A stretch of DNA of 64,000 nucleotides, from NCBI RefSeq assembly GCF_000336815.1, contig NZ_AOLG01000029.1:1-64000 (forward strand), given 5' to 3'. Below the pieces are notes generated by a model that was not told the DNA's origin, made no database searches, and worked only from the letters and a program-made list of their open reading frames with translations. This document shows positions 17,418 through 25,300 of this stretch, one piece after another. The translations under genes and the position numbers were made by a program. Each line of letters begins with the position of its first letter. Within the stretch, counting starts at the first letter, position 1. Origin of the DNA: Haloferax prahovense DSM 18310 (GTDB taxonomy: Archaea; Halobacteriota; Halobacteria; Halobacteriales; Haloferacaceae).

Positions 17418-17468
17418 ACAATCGATAATAGTCGTTTTGTTCGGTTCGAATCTCGAACCGCTCGCGGC

Positions 17469-18896
17469 TTACAGCGAGCCGCGGAGGACCTTCGCCGCGG
17501 TCAAAATCGGGTCCCAGACGGGGCTGAACGGCGGCGCGTAGCCGAGGTCGAGACGCTCCACTTCGGCGACGGTCAACTCGGAGGCGAGCGCGGTCGCCAC
17601 GGTGTCGATTCTGACGGCGGCGCGGTCGGCTCCGACGATGGTGCCGCCGAGCAGTCGCCCTGTGTCGCGGTCGGCGACGAGCGTGACGGTCGTCTCGACT
17701 GACCCGGGGTAGTAGCCAGACCGCGAGCCGGCGGTGATGGTCTCCGAGACGGGGTCGAAGCCCGCGTCGCGCGCCTCGTCGAGGTCCGTCACGCCGGCGC
17801 GACCGCACTCGAGGTCGAACGCCTTCACGACCGAGGTGTTCGCGACGGTCCCGATGGGTTCGGGGTCGCCGGCGACGGTCTGGCCGATGGCGCGCCCGGC
17901 GCGGTTCGCGGGCAGGCCGAGCGTGTTCCACGTCGGCTCGCCGGTGACGACGTGGTCGATTTCGGCGCAGTCGCCCGCGGCGTAGACGCGCTCCGCGCTC
18001 GTCCGCCCGTAGTCGTCGACCGCGATAGCGCCCGTTTCGCCGAGGTCGACCGCGTCGGCGACGAGGTCCGAGTTGGGGCGGAGACCGATACCGACCATCG
18101 CCGCGTCGACCGCGAGTTCGTCGCCCTCGCAGACGACGGCCTCGACCCGGTCCGCGTCGTCGCCGCGGAGTCGCTCCACCGACGCGCCGAGGTGAAGCGT
18201 GACGCCATTGTCTTCGAGGTGGTCTTCGACCCGCTCGCCGACGGCGTCGCCGAAGGAGCTGAGGACGTGTCCGGAGCGCTGGAACAGATGGACGTCGAGA
18301 TCGTGGGCGGTGAAGGCCTCAGCCATCTCGACCCCGACGAACCCGCCGCCGACGATGGCGACCGACTCGGGCGGTTCCATCGCGCCGAAACGGGCCGCTC
18401 GCGCCTCGTCGACGAACCCGCCGCCGCCGAGGTCGGCGACCGAGGCCTCGTTCGGGTCGGTGAGGAACGACCGAATCGCAGCCGCGTCGTCCAGCCCGTG
18501 GAGCGTGAACGCGCCGTCGAGGTCGATGCCGTCTATCGGTTCGCGGAGCGCCCGCGCGCCGGTGGCGACGAGGAGGTCGCCGTAGGGCTGTTCGAACGTC
18601 CCGTCGGGGCCGTCGACCGTGACGACCCGCTCGTCGGTGTCGACGGCGACGACCTCGTGTTCGCGCCGGAGGTCGATACCGCGGTCGGCGGCCGCCTCGG
18701 GCGACAGCGAGAGCATGTCGGTGAGCTTGTCGACCTCGCCTTTGACGAAGTAGGGCGTGCCGCAGTGGGCGTAGGAGACCCAGCGGCCCTTCTCGAAGAC
18801 GACGACCTCGCGGTCGGCGTTGGCGCGGGCGAGCTTGCTCGCGGCGGAGAGTCCGGCGGCGTCGCCGCCGACGACGACGAATGGTTCGTCAGACAT
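17469..18896 (-). CDS. FAD/NAD(P)-dependent disulfide oxidoreductase (CoA-disulfide-reductase-like)
   Basis: 475 residues from the ATG at 18896. FAD-binding VVVGGDAAGLSAASKL at the N-terminus, redox Cys in SYAHCGTPYF, NAD(P)-binding VAIVGGGFVGVEMAEAF, FAD motif VYAAGDCAEI, and a C-terminal dimerisation domain. The single active-site cysteine is the pattern of CoA disulfide reductases and NADH oxidases (Cdr/Nox). Role: thiol redox or oxygen/peroxide defence in the cytoplasm. A longer frame to 19019 is not family-like. Confidence 0.85.
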   Translation of the reverse strand: MSDEPFVVVGGDAAGLSAASKLARANADREVVVFEKGRWVSYAHCGTPYFVKGEVDKLTDMLSLSPEAAADRGIDLRREHEVVAVDTDERVVTVDGPDGTFEQPYGDLLVATGARALREPIDGIDLDGAFTLHGLDDAAAIRSFLTDPNEASVADLGGGGFVDEARAARFGAMEPPESVAIVGGGFVGVEMAEAFTAHDLDVHLFQRSGHVLSSFGDAVGERVEDHLEDNGVTLHLGASVERLRGDDADRVEAVVCEGDELAVDAAMVGIGLRPNSDLVADAVDLGETGAIAVDDYGRTSAERVYAAGDCAEIDHVVTGEPTWNTLGLPANRAGRAIGQTVAGDPEPIGTVANTSVVKAFDLECGRAGVTDLDEARDAGFDPVSETITAGSRSGYYPGSVETTVTLVADRDTGRLLGGTIVGADRAAVRIDTVATALASELTVAEVERLDLGYAPPFSPVWDPILTAAKVLRGSL

Positions 18897-18987
18897 TGTG
18901 AGAGAGTGGTACGCCCGCCGACACCTAACTTCCTTGGCCAACGACGAGTGCTTACGCGAGTTCGAAGAGGACGCCAACCCTTTCGAG

Positions 18988-19428
18988 TCAAAACGAGTCC
19001 GAGTCACTGACTTCGGCACTCATCACGTCGACCGGGACGAGGGTGTATTCGACGGAGACTGACTCGCCCGCCCCCCGGACAGTCGCAATGAACCGCAAGA
19101 CATCGTCGTAAGCGGCTTCGACGACGAACGTCTCAACGCAGCCCGCGTTGTCGCCGAGGCAGTTGTGCGAGTTCGACCGAATCGACGCTTCGAACTTGTG
19201 GCGGAGTTCCATCATTCGGCCCTCTATCTTCGGTTTATCGTACCCAAAGACGACGGTCACCGTCGCTAAGACCTGTTGACCCTCGTAGTCAGTCTGTTCG
19301 TACTCCGCAAGGAGCGACTGGCACGCTTCACGAATAACCGCGCTTCGGCCGCTGTAGCCGTGTTCTTCCGCGAACGCATCGAGGTCGTCACGGAGCCACT
19401 CGGCCATCGAGGTGCTTACAATCGTCAT
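18988..19428 (-). CDS. NikR-like ribbon-helix-helix regulator with altered metal site
   Basis: 146 residues: RHH domain (about 1-45, GRSAVIREACQSLL) then an ACT-like metal-binding domain. Aligning to NikR ligands His76, His87, His89, Cys95 of E. coli (shift +1) gives His77, His88, Cys90 and Cys97 with one extra residue (SHNCLGDNAGC). The third ligand is Cys instead of His, so the metal preference may differ from nickel. Paralogue of the gene at 20729. The C-terminal tail VSDSDSF is extra. Confidence 0.85.
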   Translation of the reverse strand: MTIVSTSMAEWLRDDLDAFAEEHGYSGRSAVIREACQSLLAEYEQTDYEGQQVLATVTVVFGYDKPKIEGRMMELRHKFEASIRSNSHNCLGDNAGCVETFVVEAAYDDVLRFIATVRGAGESVSVEYTLVPVDVMSAEVSDSDSF

Positions 19429-19681
19429 GTGTTAAATTTCTATTCTAGAATAATAGAGATAGTGGATAATAGAACAATGTATTAATATCGCGTTCGTTTC
19501 AGGTGTTGTCATAGAGGACCTGCGGACGACACCGCTCCCTCGCGGAATCCGGGAGCGTCAAGGACTCGACGCTTTGGTCGGCTTGGGAGTTCCTCACGCA
19601 CTGTAACTGCGGGTCTAACGGCTGACCCACTGCGAGAGTAATGGCAAAAAACATACATCACGAGGTGTGGATGGTTCTGTC

Positions 19682-20224
19682 ATGAGCCCTCCCCTCTCGC
19701 GTCGACGGGTTCTCACACTCGGCGGTTCAACCGGAACAGCCGTCCTCGCCGGGTGCCTTGATGCCGTTACGGGAAGCGAACAGCAGGTCTGTACGTCGGG
19801 GTATCGTGACGTCGGAGACGCGTTCGCGAAGCGGTCGATAGTGAACTATCTTCGGTATGCGTCGTTGACCGTGCCGCAGTCGATCCCGACTGGCGGGAAA
19901 CTGGTGGCGAAACTCACAAACGAGTCCGGCGACCCGCTCACCACGCTGGGCAAACCGCGATACATGATTCAGCGATTAGGGTCTGACGGCACGTGGCGGA
20001 ACTCCATCGGCGTGCCTGAAGGACACGAGTGGTCGCCGTCTCAGCGGGTACTGGACCCCGGCGAAGAACTCCGGTGGGAAATGCGACTCCGCGCGAACGA
20101 ATTTTCAGGCCCGTTCGAACGGTGTACGACACACACTCCAGCCACGTACCGATTCGTCTACTGGGGGTTCTCCGAACACGGCGCGGGCATCGCACTCGCC
20201 GCGCCGTTCGAGCTCGTCGAATAG
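19682..20224 (+). CDS. Tat lipoprotein, hypothetical
   Basis: 180 residues from the ATG at 19682. SRRRVLTLGGSTGTAVLAGC is a twin-arginine signal with lipobox LAGC. The mature part has a beta-sandwich look (LTVPQSIPTGGKLVAKLTN, VLDPGEELRWEMRLR, TYRFVYWGFSEHG) and two further cysteines that could pair outside the cell. Extracellular, function unrecognised. It sits between two NikR-like genes; a metal role is only suggested by position. Confidence 0.75.
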   Translation: MSPPLSRRRVLTLGGSTGTAVLAGCLDAVTGSEQQVCTSGYRDVGDAFAKRSIVNYLRYASLTVPQSIPTGGKLVAKLTNESGDPLTTLGKPRYMIQRLGSDGTWRNSIGVPEGHEWSPSQRVLDPGEELRWEMRLRANEFSGPFERCTTHTPATYRFVYWGFSEHGAGIALAAPFELVE

Positions 20225-20303
20225 CGACGGGAGGAACGCACGCATCGACAGCATGCGACGGGACGCTCACCGGCGTTGTAACGACGCAGCAGCAACCACC
20301 GAG

Positions 20304-20646
20304 CTATTCGTGGCTGCTGTCTACCGGACTGCCGAGTTCGTCTCTGATTCTCGCGACGTACTCGACAAACTCGTGGGCTGTTCGTTGACGCGGGCGTTCT
20401 AAATCGATAGAGATGCTCGAACGGACGGTCCCCGGGTCGGCGTCCACCACGACGACGCGGTCGGCCAGCGTCACCGCCTCGTCGATGTCGTGGGTGACGA
20501 ACACGACGGTCTGTTCGGTCTGCGCCCAAATCTCGAGCAGTTCAGCGTGGAGGCGGTCTCGCGTCCGCGCGTCGACGCTCCCGAACGGTTCATCCATAAG
20601 TAGAATCTCCGGGTCGACAGCGAGGGCACGAGCGATGCCGACGAGA
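20304..20646 (-). pseudogene. Truncated ABC transporter ATPase (NitT/TauT type), C-terminal remnant
   Basis: The minus-strand frame reads from about 20646: VGIARALAVDPEILLMDEPFG (as VGIARALAV then Walker B ILLMDEP), D-loop, then FVTHDIDEAVTLADRVVVV (switch His) to a normal C-terminus. Walker A, Q-loop and the LSGGQ signature are missing; homology stops just before the signature helix at about 20646. An ATG at 20597 could still give a 97-residue peptide that cannot bind ATP. No permease or binding protein remains nearby. It abuts an IS-type palindrome, so an insertion plus deletion probably destroyed it. Confidence 0.75.
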
Positions 20647-20655
20647 CCAGCAACT

Positions 20656-20705
20656 GCGGTGGCAATTCCCCCGCCTGCAGGCGGGCGAAGATGCCAGCCG
20701 GAGAA
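20656..20705 (+). mobile_element. Possible right-end relic of a TnpB (IS1341/IS605-type) element
   Basis: A perfect 16-bp palindrome CCCGCCTGCAGGCGGG (20670-20685), preceded by GCGGTGGCAATTCCC and followed by CGAAGATGCCAG, resembles the GC hairpin plus GAGGATG-type ending that haloarchaeal TnpB elements carry. No tnpB is left. The resemblance is from memory of such ends. It lies exactly where the ABC ATPase homology stops. Confidence 0.4.
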
Positions 20706-20728
20706 TATCCGAACCGTGAAAATCGAAA

Positions 20729-21157
20729 TTAGCTCATATCCGCGAGCGGACCGAAGTCGTCGACCGGAAGCACCGAATAATCGATCGTAAGCGTGTCTTT
20801 CGTCGCTCTGATTTTTCCGACGAACGTCGAGATGTCTTCGAGCGACCCCTCGAGAACGAACAGTTCCATACAGTGGTGCCCCCCGACGTGGCTGTGGAAG
20901 TTCGACGCAACGATGTCCTCGTACTCGTGGCGGAGTCGCATCATCTTCTCTTCGACGCTCGTCGTCTCGTAATCGAAGACGACGGTTACGACGCCCATCA
21001 GTTCGCGGTCTTCGAGTTTCTTGTCCTCGAACTCACCGAGGAGGTTCCGACTCGCCTCTCGGAGTACTTCGCTCCGACCAGTATATCCGTGGTCCTCGGA
21101 AAACTGGTCGATTCGCTCGAGTAGTTCCTCCGGCATCGAGACGCTAACGACGGCCAT
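20729..21157 (-). CDS. nikR: Nickel-responsive regulator NikR
   Basis: 142 residues: RHH DNA-binding domain ([30 protein letters not shown]) and C-terminal ACT-like domain. His77, His88, His90 and Cys96 reproduce exactly the high-affinity Ni ligands His76/His87/His89/Cys95 of E. coli NikR with a shift of one. It acts as a tetrameric Ni-dependent repressor of uptake genes; the ABC remnant downstream on the same strand could be part of a lost target. Start at 21157 is the only sensible one. Confidence 0.9.
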   Translation of the reverse strand: MAVVSVSMPEELLERIDQFSEDHGYTGRSEVLREASRNLLGEFEDKKLEDRELMGVVTVVFDYETTSVEEKMMRLRHEYEDIVASNFHSHVGGHHCMELFVLEGSLEDISTFVGKIRATKDTLTIDYSVLPVDDFGPLADMS

Positions 21158-21509
21158 ATAACAATCAAACCGCCATCAAATATTAAGCCTTATTATCGGA
21201 TTGGGTAGCATTGCGACGGAGGACACCCAACCGTTGCCAATCTCCCGCGTTTCACCGAGGGGAGGAGGTGCTATCTAAGTAGCACCTCACCCGAAGTTCG
21301 TCCATCGAGCGCTCGATTCGGTCGAGTGCGATAGTAGTGCGCGGGTTGCATGAACCAGTTGTGAGCGCCCCCATGACTCGCCATCCACGAGTTATCGAAG
21401 CGGTCGTCTCGAGAGTTTCCGAGAGTCGATGCAGAGACGCGGCAGTCGGACCGTAGCATACCGTCCAAACAGTTCGCGGGGACGCGCCCAAAACGAAGAA
21501 GACGGCCCG
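21158..21509. other. Gene-free stretch, about 350 bp
   Basis: The first 40 bp are AT-rich (AAATATTAAGCC near 21178) and would hold the nikR promoter. The remainder is the 3' flank of the 21510 lipoprotein gene. Only implausible Arg/Ser-rich frames are present. Confidence 0.5.
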
Positions 21510-22868
21510 TCAGCGGTGGACGCCGCCGCGCTCGGCCGCGAGCGTTCCGAGCACCCACGCGCTCACATCAGGCGTCTCGCGCGCGGCGAACTCGGTGGTC
21601 GCGTACTGCGCGAGCGCGTTTCGCGCCGCTCGGGGGTCGTCGTCCGAATAGTAGTCGTCGCGGAAGTAGTCGTCGCCGCGGCCGACCATGTGGGCGACAT
21701 CGACCAACGCGCGCCGCGTCAGGTGCGGGTTCGACCCGTCCGACCGAGCGGCTTCGAGGGCTTCGAGCGCACCGAGTTTCGCGTCTCTGACCGCGGCCGC
21801 GGACTCGACCGACTCGTACCGGCCTCGCTTGACCGCCGTGACGGCGTCCTCGAACGCCCGGCGGTGCGTCTCGGCGGTGTGTGCACCCACGAGCGCGGTG
21901 GCGAATCGCCCGCTTCGGAGGGCTTCGGGGACGGTGTGGACGTTCGAACCGAAATCGATGAAGGTCTCCATCAGCAGGTCTTTGGCCGGCGTGGATTCGA
22001 GTTCCTCGGGGTCGAACCCTTCGGCCTCGACGACGGCCTCGAGCTCTCCCTCCTCGGGATACTCGGCCAAGCGGTCCGCGACGACCTCGACGAGCGAGGA
22101 CGCGGTCGACTCGAACGCGTCGGTGAAGTCCAGCGGGTCGGCAATCGTCGCGAGATAGCGGTCGCGGACGTGGCGCGCGCCGCCGAGCGACGCCCGCGCG
22201 GACTCGACCGCGTCGAGCAGTTCGCCGACCTGCGGGGCGCTGTCGGTGTAGCGGCCGTACTCGTCGGCGTTGTCGAGATACCGGACCGCGGCCGCGACGA
22301 GGTTCTCGACGGCCTCGTACACCACGAGCGCCCGGTCCGGTTCGTCGCCGAGATACCGCGTACCGAGCCTGAACGACTCGATGTCGGCGCGGACCGCCTC
22401 AGCCTCGTCACGCACGTCCGATTCGGTGAGGTCGCCGACGGCGGCGTCGTAGGTCCCCTTCGCCATCGCCGCTGCCCCGCGAGCGTAGCGCAGTCCCCGA
22501 AGCGCCTCGAAGGGCGATTCGTCGGCGTCTGCGGGGGCGAGGTCCTCGGCGGCGTCCGCGTACGCCTCGGCGTAGATGTCCCGGACCGCCTCGTTCGGGA
22601 CCTCTTCCGGGGACATCGTCTCGGGACAGGAATCGAGGAGTTCGCGGGCGCGAGCGCGGCCCTGTTCGAGGAACGAATCGGCAATCGGGGCCGGAACGCG
22701 GGCCGGGAACGCCGGCGACCCGAGTTGCCTGACCTGCCGGAGCCCCGCAGCGTCGAGGGCCGGGTCGTCCGATTCGGATTCGCCCGCGTCGAGCGCGGTA
22801 CACCCCGCGAGCCCGGCGACGCCGACCCCGGCGAGCGAGGCGAGCACGTCGCGTCGCGTCCGGGGCAT
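21510..22868 (-). CDS. Large alpha-helical Tat lipoprotein
   Basis: 452 residues. MPRTRRDVLASLAGVGVAGLAGC: twin arginine plus lipobox LAGC. The mature protein is predicted almost wholly helical and Ala/Glu-rich (YARGAAAMAKGTYDAAVGDL, VVYEAVENLVAAAVRYLDN), perhaps a helical-repeat scaffold. Its start lies one base after the stop of the upstream lipoprotein (22870-23478), so the two are co-transcribed and probably form one extracellular complex. No catalytic motif recognised. Confidence 0.78.
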   Translation of the reverse strand: MPRTRRDVLASLAGVGVAGLAGCTALDAGESESDDPALDAAGLRQVRQLGSPAFPARVPAPIADSFLEQGRARARELLDSCPETMSPEEVPNEAVRDIYAEAYADAAEDLAPADADESPFEALRGLRYARGAAAMAKGTYDAAVGDLTESDVRDEAEAVRADIESFRLGTRYLGDEPDRALVVYEAVENLVAAAVRYLDNADEYGRYTDSAPQVGELLDAVESARASLGGARHVRDRYLATIADPLDFTDAFESTASSLVEVVADRLAEYPEEGELEAVVEAEGFDPEELESTPAKDLLMETFIDFGSNVHTVPEALRSGRFATALVGAHTAETHRRAFEDAVTAVKRGRYESVESAAAVRDAKLGALEALEAARSDGSNPHLTRRALVDVAHMVGRGDDYFRDDYYSDDDPRAARNALAQYATTEFAARETPDVSAWVLGTLAAERGGVHR

Positions 22869-22869
22869 C

Positions 22870-23478
22870 TCAGGCGTCCTCCGTCTCGGTTCGGAGCGAC
22901 GGCGGGAGGCGACAACTGCTTCCGCCGCCGTGTCCCCAACTCGACTCGTCCGTCGAGTACGGAAGTCGAATCAGCGAGGCGACGACGTGGCGGTCGTCCA
23001 CGGAGCACTCGACCGAGGCGGCGCGGAGCGGGTGACAGAAGTCGAGGTGGACGACGCTGTCCGGCGGGTTCGTGACGTACAGCAGTTTCACCCGGTGGCA
23101 GGCGTCCGTCCGGTGCTGGGTGATGACGAGCGTCTGCTCGTCGAGGTCCGTCTCGTCGATGAACGCTCGGGCCTCGTCGATGCCGTCGGGTTCGGCTGCG
23201 ACCGCGACGTTCTCGCGCTCCTCGTCGGTGGCGACGAGGAAATCGTCGAGATACGACGACCCCGTGTCCTCGTCTTCCCGGGCGGCGTCCCGGAAGATGG
23301 CGGTCTCGGCGTCGTTGCGAACTGTCAGGGCGTCGTAGTCGGTGACGAGCGCGTCCGGGGAGGGGCCGTGTGGCTCGTCTAAACTGGAACTGGACCCCTC
23401 GCCGGAACACCCGGCGAGCGCGGCGACAAGGGACGCGCCGCCAGCCTGGAGGACCTGTCTGCGGGTCGGCAGGGACAT
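22870..23478 (-). CDS. Tat lipoprotein, hypothetical, first gene of a pair
   Basis: 202 residues from the ATG at 23478 (MSLPTRRQVLQAGGASLVA, lipobox LAGC). The middle part (DYDALTVRNDAETAIFRD ... DDFLVATDEERENVAV) and conserved-looking C-terminal Cys/His residues (TDACHRVKLLYV, LDFCHPLRAASVEC, GHGGGSSCRLPP) could be metal ligands or disulfides. Co-transcribed with the 452-residue lipoprotein. Function unrecognised. Confidence 0.75.
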   Translation of the reverse strand: MSLPTRRQVLQAGGASLVAALAGCSGEGSSSSLDEPHGPSPDALVTDYDALTVRNDAETAIFRDAAREDEDTGSSYLDDFLVATDEERENVAVAAEPDGIDEARAFIDETDLDEQTLVITQHRTDACHRVKLLYVTNPPDSVVHLDFCHPLRAASVECSVDDRHVVASLIRLPYSTDESSWGHGGGSSCRLPPSLRTETEDA

Positions 23479-23588
23479 GTGTCGGTTTCCCAACCGAACG
23501 CCAGCGGTATGTGCCTTCTGATGCGCCGGGTCGCCGCCGGCCGAACCGCGGGACATTTCCCCGACGGCCGCCTCGTCTCGACCGATAG

Positions 23589-24161
23589 ATGCGCGAGGAC
23601 GAGTTGGCGACGCGGGTGGTCGAGCACTTCCGGGCGGCCTTCGACGACGTGGAGATTCACCTCGAAGAGCCGTACGACCACTACGGGAACCGCGGCGTCG
23701 CCGACGTGTACGTCAGGGTGCGGACGCCCGAACCGGTCGATTACCTCATCGAACTCAAGGCCGACGCCGCCGTCCGCCACGCCACCGGCGCGAACGAGGT
23801 GCTCCGCCAGTACCGCCGCATGGAGCGCTACTTCTACAAGGACGACGAGCACGCCATCCGGACGAAACTCGGCCGCGAGGGGCCGGGCGTCCACGCGCTG
23901 TTGCTGTTCGCGCCGACGAGACGCTGCGTCGAGCACGTCCGGGAACACGCCGCCCTGTACGAGTCGGTCGACCCCGACGCGACCGTCGAGGGCGTCGAGG
24001 CGGTCCGAAAGGTGGCCTTCCTGACCAACCTCGACCGCGCGCCCGAGGGCGAACTCGGCTTTCTCTCGCTCAACGGGCCGCTCGCGTTCGACTCGGTCCC
24101 CTTCCGCGAGGCCGTCCCGTCGGGGTCCCGCCTCGCGGACGCCCTCTGGGGCGACGACTAG
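23589..24161 (+). CDS. Candidate PD-(D/E)xK-fold protein
   Basis: 190 residues, acidic, no signal or membrane segment. YGNRGVADVYVRVRTPEPV, then YLIELKADAA, gives Asp...(about 18 residues)...ELK, the spacing of the D...ExK core in restriction-endonuclease-like nucleases. HATGANEVLRQYRRMERYFY follows, similar to the Q-x-x-x-Y helix (motif IV) in related proteins. Could be a DNA-repair or DNA-processing nuclease, or an inactive relative. Fold call is by motif reading only. Stands alone, 38 bp ahead of the next gene. Confidence 0.65.
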   Translation: MREDELATRVVEHFRAAFDDVEIHLEEPYDHYGNRGVADVYVRVRTPEPVDYLIELKADAAVRHATGANEVLRQYRRMERYFYKDDEHAIRTKLGREGPGVHALLLFAPTRRCVEHVREHAALYESVDPDATVEGVEAVRKVAFLTNLDRAPEGELGFLSLNGPLAFDSVPFREAVPSGSRLADALWGDD

Positions 24162-24199
24162 CGGACACGCTCATACACCCCCCGTTCGTAGGGGCGTGC

Positions 24200-24658
24200 A
24201 TGGGAACGATTCGAGAGTCGGTTCGAATCCCGTTGGGGGACCTCCGTCAGCAGGTCGCTGACACCTTCGGCGTCGCGGCGTCGCTCGTCGAGATACACGG
24301 CATCCGGCTCGAAGACGGGGCGCTCGAAGTCGACGCGAGCTACCCCGACGGGGAGGACGTGCCGGTCGTCGAACTGTTCGTCACCGACCCGACCGGGAAC
24401 ACCGAGTCCTACGTCACCGAGTTGGACGGCGCGAAGAACCTCCTCATCGCCGGCGAGGACGTGCTCGTCGAACTCGTTGACTACGACCCCGAGCGCGGCG
24501 AGGTGTTCGTCTCGGTGAAACACCGACAGGACGGCGAGATGGTGACCGTCCTCGGCTGCGGCGAGAAGTGGGTGATCCCGGTCGAGCGCGACGGGGTCGA
24601 AGAGTCCATCCGCTGTCGGATTCAGAGCGCCGTCGGGCCGACGGGTGACGACTCCTGA
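24200..24658 (+). CDS. Hypothetical protein, beta-rich
   Basis: 152 residues, acidic, no signal peptide or membrane helix. The sequence alternates short hydrophobic strands (VEIHGIRLEDGALEVDASY, VPVVELFVTDP, ESIRCRIQSAV). A single CGEK motif lies near residue 116. It follows the candidate nuclease gene by 38 bp on the same strand, so the two may be co-transcribed. No family recognised. Haloarchaeal base usage supports a real gene. Confidence 0.65.
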   Translation: MGTIRESVRIPLGDLRQQVADTFGVAASLVEIHGIRLEDGALEVDASYPDGEDVPVVELFVTDPTGNTESYVTELDGAKNLLIAGEDVLVELVDYDPERGEVFVSVKHRQDGEMVTVLGCGEKWVIPVERDGVEESIRCRIQSAVGPTGDDS

Positions 24659-24679
24659 CCGCGACTGCGGTTCGGAGCG

Positions 24680-25135
24680 TTATCCCTCGTATTCGACGTA
24701 AGAGACGCAGTACCCCTCGGGATCGACTTCGCCCGCGACGATGGCGCACGCGCCCACGCCGTCCCCGTTTTTGTCCTCGATGTAGTACCGGCAGGTCGAA
24801 CACTGCTTGCCGTCTTTCGGCTCGTCTTGGTACGAGACGGCCTCCTGCGACGAGAGGCTGTCGGGGTTGCGCTGGGTGCCGTCGAGGGACGTGGCGGTCG
24901 CGTACGCCTCGGGAACGCCCCCGGTCGACCCCGACGACTGCGTCGTGGTCGCTGTCGCCGTCGTCGTCTCGGTCGCGCCGCCACCGCCGCCGGAACAGCC
25001 GGCCAATCCGGCCATCGCGGCGGTCCCGGTGAGCCAGATGAACCGTCTCCGTGTGCGGCCGGTGTCGCGGGTATCCCGACTCCGCGTCGGTCGGTCGGTC
25101 GCGTCTCGGCGTGGCGTCCGCTCGTCGTCTTCCAT
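24680..25135 (-). CDS. High-potential iron-sulfur protein (HiPIP) as Tat lipoprotein
   Basis: 151 residues from the ATG at 25135. Tat signal (RRRFIWLTGTAAMAGLAGC, lipobox Cys47), Thr/Ser/Gly-rich linker, then a C-terminal HiPIP domain. Cys112, 115, 130 and 143 give spacings 3, 15 and 13, close to Allochromatium HiPIP (3, 15, 14), ligating one 4Fe-4S cluster. It would shuttle electrons outside the membrane at high potential, for instance to a terminal oxidase or reductase. No partner gene is adjacent. Confidence 0.82.
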   Translation of the reverse strand: MEDDERTPRRDATDRPTRSRDTRDTGRTRRRFIWLTGTAAMAGLAGCSGGGGGATETTTATATTTQSSGSTGGVPEAYATATSLDGTQRNPDSLSSQEAVSYQDEPKDGKQCSTCRYYIEDKNGDGVGACAIVAGEVDPEGYCVSYVEYEG

Positions 25136-25300
25136 GCCAGTCTCTGACGCGCGGCGTCGGTAAAACCGAGCCAGCCGGTTCTCATGCGGCAAGAATTGCG
25201 GACGCGTTGATGATGTCACGCTGCTAAGTAACACGGATACGCGAATCGGGCCGCGAGAGAGCGAAGATCGGGAAGTGAGGGGCGACGAGTCCCGTGAACC

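Noticed and set aside
17446..17464. CGGTTCGAATCTCGAACCG, tRNA-like/inverted repeat
   Set aside because: Only the arm pairs; no other tRNA arms nearby. It sits between two genes and may be a weak terminator at most.
24205..24240. tRNA-like T-loop GGTTCGAATCC
   Set aside because: The flanking bases cannot form the T stem or acceptor stem, and it lies at the beginning of a coding gene.
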